A program made the translations under genes and the position numbers. DNA of 64,000 nucleotides from Phlebotomus papatasi (taxonomy: Eukaryota; Arthropoda; Insecta; Diptera; Psychodidae): positions 56,978,001 through 57,042,000 of the forward strand of contig NC_077222.1 in NCBI RefSeq assembly GCF_024763615.1, given 5' to 3'. The notes below the pieces were generated by a model that did not search any database, had not been told where the DNA came from, and worked only from the letters and a program-made list of their open reading frames with translations. How positions within the stretch are numbered: the first letter of the stretch is position 1; the number at the start of each line of letters is the position of its first letter. Below are positions 10,501 through 20,100 of this stretch, one piece after another.

Positions 10501-12653
10501 TTATCTGTTATGCAAAAGAATCCCAAAAGCCAGAAGAAAGGGTTGTAGACAAAAGGGCTTATAAAGGTATTCTCATATAATCTTGTTGAAAATCTGTATG
10601 AAGTCATCCCAACTGCGATTTCTTGACACAACAATTTCCTTCGAATTGCTTTGAAGGAACTCAGCAAATTACTCCCGATACTGAAGCTTTACTCGCGTAC
10701 AAGTTTATCACTAATCACTGCACTTATTTTATTTTTTTGACCACAAATATTAATTAATTACGAGTGAATAAATTTAATAAGAACAATTTGGTTCAAAAAG
10801 CTACTTTGTTTAACTGCAATAAAATTGAAATTAGTGAGAAATTTTAACATTTTAATTTGCTGAATTCAAATTTAATTGAGCAACCACATTTATGCTATTT
10901 TAGTATGTTTAAACATGTTTTTGGTGGGTCAGATATTAGTTTATGTCAATAAATGAGCGGAAATCTATCAATTCAAATGATTTTTAGTGCAAAATAACAC
11001 ATAGGAACAATTCATCTGAAAATTAAATTGAATTTACAAATTGAAAAAATCCTAGTGTGATGTGTGATAGCACGGTAACATAATGTAATTCAGCTATACA
11101 AAACAATTGTAAAATTAAATAAAATAATTGTAAGTCCCAGTTTCCTTTAGATATATTCGAAAAATTGTATGTAGCCCCTCGGGTTAAAATAGACCCACCT
11201 CCCCATATGTACATTTTAACTTTTTCTCAGATCCTGAAAAGAAAAAAATCTATAAATCTATGTAATTTATCTTAACTATACGAAAAGAGCATTCTTTATC
11301 GATTGTTTCGCAGAGTTCGCATAATTCCTGTGTAAGGTAAAGTGCCCTAAAGTCGAACGATTCCTTAACTCGTCCAGTGGAATTATTTATTAAATTTTTG
11401 AATGTTTTATGGTCAATTTCTAGAAATTTTCACTGATTTGTATTTAATTGATCTATTAATATTAGACCATAGGGAGAAGTGGAGCACCTTTGAATTTTGG
11501 ACAGCTTTGAAATTGGGATATTTCTCCTGGTATTGAACCATATCATGATGTAATAGATTTTCAATCCGTTTGTGGAGCTAAATTATAAGGTCCAGTTTTT
11601 TTTCAAAAATAGGAGAAAAAGCTCTGATTTAAAGCTGCCCCAATTCAAATTTACCCTACTTCGCCCTATGATATCTAACATTAATAGGTCACAAATCAGT
11701 GAAAATTTCATAGAAATTTACCATAAAACATTCAAAAATCAAATTATTTGGTGAAACGTATTTTCATTTTTTAAAAAGAGCTCTACATAATTTTTAAAAC
11801 TTATTTTTTTCTGTGTAAATTTATCAATTTCAGCTTGGATTTTGGGAGTTTTTGTCTGCAAAATTGTTTCATATTTGCAAGGAGTATCCGTATCAGCGTC
11901 CGTCAACACCTTGATGGCAATCTCTCTAGAGAGATGTGCAGCAATTTCCTTCCCACTCACAGGGACCATGTCCAAGCGACAGTATCGCTTCTCAGTGATT
12001 CTTATCTGGACAGTTGCCCTGACTATCAACATGCCACTGCTCTTTGTCTTCTCCACTGAGCCACTGGGCATCAAAGGAAGTGTTGCAGAAGTTTGTGTTG
12101 AACTCTGGCCATCTGAGGATGCAGATAATCTCTTCTTTGCCATTGCAAATCTCACCATTTGTTATCTCGGACCACTCACAGTCATCTCCATCTGCTACAC
12201 TGTAATCTGGCGGAGTGTGGCCAATAGGAGTATTCCTGGCGAGAGACTCTGCAATCGCCAAATCTGTGTCGTCAACAGATCAAAGGTCAAGGTATTTCCT
12301 GTACCCCTACCATCTATAATCCCATAAGATCGTTCAAGTATATTTGGGATTTTTTTCATCAACAGGTCATCAAAATGGTCTTTGTAGTCATTGTTACATT
12401 CACCCTCTCCTGGCTTCCACTCTATGCGATCTTCTGTTTTGTTAAATTTTCCGGAAATCTCCTTAACGATAAGACAAGTGAGGATGGAATTCTATCACAA
12501 ATATTGAATTTCATGGCAATTTTAATTTTTCTTCCAGCTCAAGACATCATCCATGTCATCTTCCCCATTGCACAATGGCTAGGAGCAGCTAATTCCTGTA
12601 TTAATCCCATCCTGTATGCCTTCATGAATCGCAAGTTTCGTGTAGGCTTTAAG
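7509..12653 (+). CDS. Class A neuropeptide GPCR, SIFamide/trissin/NPFF-receptor-like
   Basis: Exons 7509-7764, 11834-12291, 12366-12477 and 12538-12653 join in frame with GT-AG borders (942 bp, 314 codons) and cover all seven membrane segments. TM1-2 are in exon 1 (GNVAVVMVV, NLAIADLLVNFFCLP). Exon 2 has the TM3 cysteine (AWILGVFVCK), YLQGVSVSASVNTL and ISLERCAAISFPL, where ERC replaces the usual DRY. TM6 reads TFTLSWLPLY and TM7 IFPIAQWLGAANSCINPILYAF, the NPxxY-type motif. The pattern best fits insect SIFamide-type receptors; trissin or another NPFF-like ligand cannot be excluded. The Met at 7509 leaves only about 25 residues before TM1, so an upstream exon may add to the N-terminus. A GT at 12654 suggests another 3' exon; without splicing the frame stops at 12668. 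Confidence 0.85.
8654..8901. mobile_element. TA-flanked MITE (GGGTAAAGTG family), copy 1
   Basis: 248 bp, bordered by TA at 8652-8653 and 8902-8903. The left end reads GGGTAAAGTGGTACAAGTT and the right end is its imperfect complement (CACTTTACCC). A second copy of the same length at 49915-50162 is nearly identical. No coding capacity. Confidence 0.85.
9242..9877. mobile_element. TA-flanked foldback MITE (GGGCAGAATCACATTGACAG), interrupted
   Basis: The arms are long inverted repeats of roughly 210 bp containing CACCGTATTTCGTTAATTTACG-like sequence. The sister copy at 27898-28346 has nearly contiguous arms. Here the centre holds a different element (9469-9685) inserted at a TA. No coding capacity. 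Confidence 0.75.
9469..9685. mobile_element. TA-flanked MITE (GGGGGAGGTG family), nested
   Basis: 217 bp, with ends GGGGGAGGTGtGcCTACTTTG and the inverted complement, bordered by TA at 9467-9468 and 9686-9687. It lies inside the foldback element. Relatives are at 10204-11205 and 34639-34927. Confidence 0.8.
10204..11205. mobile_element. GGGGGAGGTG-family MITE, interrupted
   Basis: The ends match the 9469-9685 copy and are bordered by TA, but the spacing is about 1 kb because another element (about 10288-11073) sits inside. Confidence 0.65.
10288..11073. mobile_element. Nested element with TATCACACTAGGATTTT ends
   Basis: The left end reads GTGTTATCACACTAGGATTT. The inverted right end carries CACACTAGGATTTTTTCAAT. 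About 790 bp, no transposase. Exact borders are uncertain by a few bases. Confidence 0.5.
11472..11666. mobile_element. TA-flanked MITE inside an older hairpin
   Basis: 195 bp with ends GGGAGAAGTGGAG and GGGCGAAGTAGGG (inverted), flanked by TA. The sequence on either side (about 11392-11470 and 11668-11748) is itself an inverted repeat, so this copy split the loop of an earlier hairpin. Confidence 0.6.
12478..12537 (+). other. 60-bp in-frame intron in the receptor gene
   Basis: Donor GTGAGG and acceptor TTTTTCTTCCAG. The length is a multiple of three with no stop, so both spliced and unspliced forms stay open. Removing it puts NDKT directly before TQDIIHVIFPIAQWLG, the compact loop expected between TM6 and TM7. 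Keeping it adds 20 hydrophobic residues. Confidence 0.75.
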
Positions 12654-12668
12654 GTAGGATTCGATTAA

Positions 12669-13887
12669 TGCAAAAAACACAAGGGGGAGATATTAGGGTA
12701 GGGAGTGGTGTACAGGTGAAAATTAAGTGCTTGGAAGTCTTTGGAAGTGGGAGTGTTCAAATATAAATTTTTTTGCCTAATTACGAATTTTTCAGACTAC
12801 GTTAGTTGTAGTTGAGATTTTTAATTCGAGCGACAGTATAATTTGAAATGGAGCAAATACGCTCAAACTTATTATAGCTTAATTTGTGTCGTAATTTTTC
12901 CTAGGAAAATATTCAGTTATACAATAATTTTCCTTAATTTTTGCAGGAATTACAAATTCATGTAGTCGTAGTGGCTCGCAAATTATGACATAGCATTGCA
13001 GTTGACTTTCAATAAATTTGATGTAATTTTTTTTTTCTAATTTATCGTATTCGTGGGACTTTTTCGCGAATGTCGTTAAGCTGTCCCAAATAGCAATTTG
13101 GAGTAAGATTACCGTTGGATGTATGTATTCTGGATTCCAAAAACGGGTCCTATGACGGTCGTCAGAGAGTCGAATGACGGAAAGTGGGGAATAATATGAC
13201 GGTAATTACGGAAGTCATTTGGCGTTATAATAACTCTGAAATTACCCGCCTACGACTAAAACATGACGCCGACTTCCAGTGTACTAATAAAAATTCTTCT
13301 CCTCACTGGATATATTTGAGGGGAAATTTCACTTGTCAAATGGCAAATAGAACTATTCAGAGCTATGAATTCGCAAAGTAATTGATATTTTCGCGTGTTT
13401 TCTCAACAATATAATAGTGTACAATAGGAGGAAAAGCTCCTTCAGTAGAGATGTGTGTTGTGATTCGAAAAAGTACAGTGCCGACAGAAGTTAAGTGAAA
13501 ATTAGGCAATTTTTTGCATGATAAACACACAAACATTTTTTTTGCAAAATGAAATTTTGTGATTTAGGAGTTTCCTCCAGTCTCTGGAGTGTCCTGTGAT
13601 TAAAATTTTGTGTCGAAAAGACCTATTTAGTGAAAATTTTAAAAGATTTTTTTGTGTTGTTGCCATCCAATGGGAAAATTTTCGACATGTCGGATGGCTC
13701 ATTCAGCAATAGGCGAACGGCAAAAATCTTCGCAAATGTGTGTAGTGAATTAGGGAAAAATTAGAGAAATTTACATAGAACTAGAAAACGATGGAAAATG
13801 TGAAGAATTGTTGAGAAAATATTGTCTACAGTCGTAATGCAATACAAAGTTGTGAAGTGCACTTAACGTTTTCATTCAAAGTGTGTA
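12669..13887. other. Intergenic DNA, possible 3' exon of the receptor
   Basis: A CAG acceptor-like site before 12947 is followed by a short frame (ELQIHVVVVARKL, then TGA) in phase with the receptor; this is weak. Otherwise no gene, RNA or paired repeat is recognised. The frame at 13184-13381 shows no family features. Confidence 0.35.
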
Positions 13888-14872
13888 GGGGAAAGTGACC
13901 ATGCTTGATACTGTAAAATGATTTCCAAGGTTTGTGATTTTTTTCTGATTAACACACAAACCGAAGCGATTCTTCCACTATGACAAAAAAATGTCTCACT
14001 TATTAGGTTCATAATCCAACCTCAAATAGTTCTTGGAAATCCTTAGATTTTCCTCAAGAAGAAAATGGAAATTCAGTGGCGATTTTTATACAAGTTGGGT
14101 CCGGGGCCTTCCTGTATAATAATTGATTCGACAATTCGGAGGCCCATTTTCACTGCAAAAATTTCACCGGATACATAAAATTGCACATCAATATTTAGAC
14201 GGAACTCTAATCTATCTGCTTAAGTCGTTTGTAAGACTGGTTATTAGTTTTAAAATCACTTTTATGTAATTTTTCTAAGCCATGTTTTTATGACATTAGG
14301 GCGCTAGCGAAAACCATTTTTTCACTTTGAGTCCACGAAAATGTCATTCCGCAACCTTAAAATTCAGGCAACAGGGTTGAAGATTATGTCAATTGTCGAT
14401 AAAATTGGTGGATTGCAATATGTGTAATTATGAAATAATCACATCTAATGATATAGTTGCCACATTAAAATTATCATTCATGGACCCTTCTTAAAATATA
14501 GGATGGACACAAGTAGAATTTATGAATTTGTTACCACCCACAAAAACAGTGTCCACCAAGTAAAAATATTTTTACATAAATATTAGTACTGATGACCCCT
14601 CTACGTGCCTATGATAGTAGTTTTCATGAACAGCGACATTAATTAAGAAATTCTTATGAAATATCATTAATCGAAATTACAGTTTTGGGCCTATTTTTGA
14701 TTTTTGCTTCCTGAAACTAGGAAAAAAGAGCTAGGATCCTAATTTTTTTAGGAAATGTGAGGCTTAGCACCAGCTATTGAAATATATTGCGATGAGTCAT
14801 AACTATTGATTAACATAGGAAAAAAATAGTTATTATCAAGCTTGGATCGTATCAAGCATGGTCACTTTCCCC
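13888..14872. mobile_element. TA-flanked element with GGGGAAAGTGACCATGCTTG ends
   Basis: 985 bp. The two ends are inverted copies of about 25 bp, GGGGAAAGTGACCATGCTTG plus ATAC, bordered by TA at 13886-13887 and 14873-14874. No open frame of note, so non-autonomous. Confidence 0.85.
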
Positions 14873-14874
14873 TA

Positions 14875-17100
14875 CGTCGATTTCGTACCTATGCGCTAGA
14901 GAAGGACGTCCAATGCATTGTTTTTGGCGCGTCATTTTTTGTACGGAAAAATACCGTCATTTGGAGTCGCTTTTGTTGCTGCATGGTAGAGTAAATTTTA
15001 GAACCGTAAAATAACTGTTATATTACTAATTCAATGTTGAGTAATGCTGTGACCAAAATTCGACGCGAATATGACTAATTCTTAAGATTCCAATTTGGAG
15101 TAATTTTTTTGACCATTTATTAACCAGTCATTTTTGAGTCAGAGTAATTTTTTGCGGATTGGGTATCCCATAGGTTACCTCTACCATTTTTTGTTTACCT
15201 GTTTGCATTTACTGGAAAGGTTTTAGTGTGTTATATCTCTTCGATGCCAAAAGTATTCTTCAAAAAGTAGATTTGTGTTTTTGAGGACTATTACAAAATG
15301 AGGAACGAAAAGGTGCATTTGTAATATGTAATGCTAGACTAATTTTGGAAAGGTCTAAGTGATGTACTTCCATTAAAGAAACATTTTGGGGATGTATTTA
15401 GATTTCGTCCTTACTCTACTAAGGATTATCGAAAAGTGGCTTTGAAAATTTAGAAATAGGGATTTATTCTTTGAAATATCAATTTCATTTTAAAGGGTCT
15501 CTAATATTGATGCCAATATTGTGAGAATCCTAGTAGAAGATAATTTGTGGATAGCAATTGAAGAAACTGTTAAAATGTCGGAAAACAATAATTAGATCGT
15601 ATTTCGCTATGTAGAAAGGCTTGGATGTGTTTAAAAGCTCGGTTCGTAGGTGCCACATTCTTTCACTCAAAGGAAAAAGCATAACTTTATGATTGTGGCC
15701 ATTTTTCTCATGATATGTTGCGATAAAAAAAATCTTGTTTGCGGATCGATTGGCGACAGGTGATGAGAAATTTATCTAATACAACAATAGCGAAAAAGAT
15801 CCTGGGAAAAATAGCCAAGCTTGTTGCAAAAGTTGATTAGCAATCATCTAAAATTTTTCCCAAGAGTGCAAAATGTTTTAATTTTAAATGATTTTGAAGC
15901 CAGAGAGAGAATCAAGCTCAATAAAATTTGAAGATACATCTGAAGTGCTGAATTAGTTGTTGCACTCGTACTTTTGAACTCTTACAGACTTTCCAGCATA
16001 GTTTTAATAATTACAAACGACAATACGTATTTTTCCAAAAGTAGCTTCACAGCTTCTTAGGAAAATTCAAAATATGTTGATACCCCTTCGAAAAAGGCAG
16101 ATAATATTAAAATATTGAAAGTATGCAAGAATATCTGGCGCAAGAAATGCAAAATATAAGCAAAATTTTAAAAAAATATCTGTGTAAAAATAAATTTCTT
16201 GAGATTTTTTTTTAGAATTTCCTTAATTAGATTTTTCATCATAATAAATAAAGTATTCATTTCTAAGTATAAGAAGTGCATGAAGTGCAAGAAGTGCTGG
16301 AAGTATTGTATTATTATCGAGAGTGTTGCGAAGTTCTGGAAGTGCGAAGGTTTCTTCCATACAAATCGTGGAAGTGCCTGGAAGTGGTGTACACATTTTC
16401 ACCCAAATATCTCCCCCTTGAAAAAAACACTTAAATTCCAAGAATATTTAGGAAATATTTTTCCTCCATAGGGCCTCATTGGAAAAACAACTACCTCATC
16501 CCATCTCTTTGACAACAATGTTGGATTTACCTTGAAAGAATTTAGCAGTCGTGGAAGTCGAAGATTTAGTTCCAGCATCAAAACTCATCATGGAATTATT
16601 AAGGCGGAGTCTTTTAGAATGTCTTTTCCGACCAATTCTACACATCTTACCGTCATTAATGACCAATTCCTTCCTCCCAAGAACTAATTGTTAAACTATT
16701 GACTAGGTATTTCTTTCAAAGTGTGACGTTTTATGGTAAAATTGTTAAATTTTTCTGGTAAATGTTATAGAAAAGAGATGAAATGTACCTGTTGTAAATC
16801 GTTGAATGTTTCCCTGGAGAGAACAATTTCAATTTTGACTACATTTTTTGACTCACACATTAAATATATTCTTGATAATCAGTGTAATTTGAAATTAAAC
16901 CAAGAATTATTATACAGAAATTTGTTTTTTTTTATATTTTTTTTACAAAAGCCTTTGAGAACAGCATGGCCCTGTACGTTAGAAATTCAAATTTTGAATT
17001 TAAAGGGGGACTGTCCCAAAAAATATCCCAAAAATGTCACAAAATCCCACGTGATTTTTTTGTGTAGGGAAATTTTGCTTCCGCAAGCTTTTTTGACATT
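14875..17100. other. Intergenic DNA upstream of eIF6
   Basis: No supported gene. Around 16260-16390 there is a short purine-rich stretch repeating GAAGTGC-like words. The eIF6 promoter must lie near the right edge. Confidence 0.4.
17048..17053 (+). promoter_or_regulatory. CACGTG E-box upstream of eIF6
   Basis: A perfect CACGTG lies about 107 bp upstream of the eIF6 start codon. In Drosophila such E-boxes near ribosome-biogenesis genes are bound by Myc-Max. One hexamer is weak evidence by itself. Confidence 0.35.
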
Positions 17101-17159
17101 GGTAGTGCGAGTGTTTTTCTTGTATTTTTTGCCCTTAAAAGTGATTTTACGCATCCAGA

Positions 17160-20100
17160 ATGGCTCTTCGTGCACAATTTGAGAATAAGGATGATATTGG
17201 TGTGTTCAGCAAGCTCACAAACGCCTATTGTCTCGTGGCAATTGGCGGATCAGCAAATTTTTACAGGTGAGGTTATGTCTCCATCCACGCCGGGAGACAA
17301 AATATTGTGAAATTCTCACGACTTTCCTGGGAATTCCCAGTGTCTTCGAGGCTGAACTGGCAGATACAATCCCAGTGGTGCATGTAAGCATAGCAGGATG
17401 TCGTATTATCGGGCGTTTGACTGTGGGAAACAGACATGGACTTTTGGTCCCCAATTCAACAACAGATGTGGAGCTTCAGCACCTCCGGAACAGTCTGCCA
17501 GACAGTGTCAAGATTCAGCGAGTTGAGGAGAGATTGTCCGCCCTGGGAAATGTTATATCCTGCAATGACTATGTGGCTATTGTTCATCCAGATTTGGACA
17601 AAGTAAACCCATGCTTCAGGGCATAAAAAAAAATTATAGCTAATCCTACTGCTTCTACAGGAAACACAAGAAATTCTCGGAGATACTCTCAATGTTGAGG
17701 TTTTCCCGCAAATTATTGCCAATAATGTTCTCGTGGGGTCCTACACAGTGTTGAGTAATCAGGGTGGACTGGTGCATCCGAAGTCTACGATAGCAGAGCA
17801 GGATGAGCTTTCATCGATGCTGCAAGTACCAATTGTGGTAAGTACACTGATTATATTTTTGATGATTATCACAAGAAAATCTGGGCGCAAATGGAAATTA
17901 ACTCAAAATCCTGCGATTTATTGGAAAATGAAGGATTTTATCAGGGTTGTATTAGCATAAAGATGCATAAGTTGGATTACTTTTTTGAAAGCATTCTGGT
18001 ACTTATGAGCATATGCTTCATGGGAATAGCTTTAGCGACCGCAGCATATAACAGCACGCCCATTTTATGTTTTTTTTTTTTAACTCGTCTCTTTTGGGAC
18101 TCTTGAGTACCCAAAGCAGCATATGAATATTCTATGAAAAACAATGTCTTTAAATTACTCAGAACCGATAAAAATTCTATTCTTGTGGATGATTACAAAC
18201 TATAAGGATGTCCAAATGTAAGATATTTTTGGTAGCACATCAATTAATTCCTGAGCTTAAATATTTTTGATTAAAAAATGATGAAATTGGCTTGCAGCAT
18301 ATGCTGCGGTCCGGAAAGAGATAGGGGAAAGTACTCTCCTTTCGAACGTTCATGCCTTCGAATAATGTGAATTTTCTTTTAATTTTCCTCAGAGACTTAC
18401 ACATTTCTATTAAATATTAATTGGCTTAGGGTAAATGGTGGAAAGCGAGACACTTAAGAAAAAATTCAAATTCAAATGCATTTTTAACTCTTTCCGGACC
18501 GCAGCATATGCTGCAAGCCAATTTCACAATTTTTAATCAAAAATATCTAAACTCAGGAATTAATTGAGGTCCTACAAAAAATATCTTACATTTGGACATC
18601 CTTATAGTTTGTAATCATCCACAAGAATTGGATTTTTATCAGTTCTAAATAATTAAAAAACATTGTTTTTCACAGAACATTCATATGCTGCTTTGGGTAC
18701 TCAGAGTCCCACAAGAGACGAAAGAGTTAAACTGAATAAATATTTATTTACCATTTTTTGTATCATGGGATTCTTTGACAAATATTCTAACAGAATCTTA
18801 ACAGTTATTATTAAATATTGCAACCGAATAATCGGAAAATTCACGGAAATTAAAAAATAACACATTTTGAAAAGATGGACAAAATTTTGGAAAGTTGGAC
18901 AAAAACTTTTGGAAAGTTGGACATAGTGATACTAATAACAAAATATCATACAAAATATGTAGAAAATCAAATGTTGAGGGTTATCTCTGTATACTTACAC
19001 ATTTGATGGTTATGCTAATCCCTTCTTTATGTCCGGGTAACTGTTGAGGAACGCTAAATACCAAGAACTTCCTGGACGTCCAACCAAAAAGAGGTTCTGT
19101 AAATTTCACAGACGCCTCGCGCTGTCCAGCAGTTACAGCTTTAAAGCGGATGCAATTTCTAGCACACTTCAATTCCCCATCTGCCCAAGTCCTTCTCCAC
19201 TTGCTTTGAGAGTTCTGGAGAAGCTCCTATTTGTCTTTCTTCAGGTGTTTTTGCGATTTTTACTACCACCTCTGTCAAAAAAAGTGGTCTTCGCAATTTG
19301 GAAATTCTTGCAGCCTTTTCCAGGAGATTTTCTCCTTATCAGCTGCTAACTGTTGCAACTATTTCTCCGGATACTTAAGGATTTTTGTCATCCTTGTTAA
19401 CATGATTTCACTGCATAAAACCACCAAATTAATTCACAAAATCAACTTGTCCAAGATTTCATAAAACTTGTTTTGAAAGCAACGCGAAATTAAATCACTT
19501 TTGTATCCTTTTTAAATGTAATAGGGGAAAGGCTCATAATTTTGTCAAGTTTCTTATTTTGGACACTTTGAAGATAACATTGGACACTAAAAATAAATTG
19601 ATTAAAATGATGGATTTTTATTCCAATATTTGATGAACAATGAATTCTATCTAAATATTTGTTCTTTTTGGAAGATTTTAACACTAAATACGTTAAATTT
19701 TGTATATGATTTGAATTGAAATTGCTTTGTTGAAAATTAAGTGTGAGCAATTGCTTACGAGAAATATGACAGAACTTCGTGTTTACTTCAGTTCTTATTT
19801 AGCTGTGGTGAAGTACTAACAATGTTTCTTCGCTTTTTTTGAGTGATATTATTGAATATTCATTGAATATTGTGTTGATTCACGTTAGTGGTGATTTGTA
19901 CATTTGACCTGAAGTGAGATTTGCGTCGTGAGTTAGATTTTTCGTGGGAAAAATGGGAAATGTTTTAAGACATTCACCAGTGAGGTGATACTCCTTATTT
20001 TGGACAGGTGTTTTTCTCAGGAAATGTCGTGAAGTTTTAGCTTTTGTGATGACTAGGTTGGACAAATGTCTGGAGAAACAAAGGAGCATCATCTCTACGA

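Larger units (their letters stand above)
7765..11833 (+). other. Large receptor intron filled with small transposons
   Basis: GTAAGA donor and CAG acceptor. It holds MITEs at 8654-8901, 9242-9877 (with 9469-9685 inside), 10204-11205 (with about 10288-11073 inside) and 11472-11666. The open frame at 8082-8513 has no family signature and overlaps no element; I take it as chance. Confidence 0.6.

Noticed and set aside
16199..16471. Overlapping frames of 72-90 codons upstream of eIF6
   Set aside because: They lie over a simple GAAGTGC-like repeat and are open on both strands for that reason.
19044..19349. 101-codon frame in the nested elements of eIF6 intron 3
   Set aside because: Coding-like patches change frame repeatedly and no domain can be named. 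Treated as decayed element sequence.
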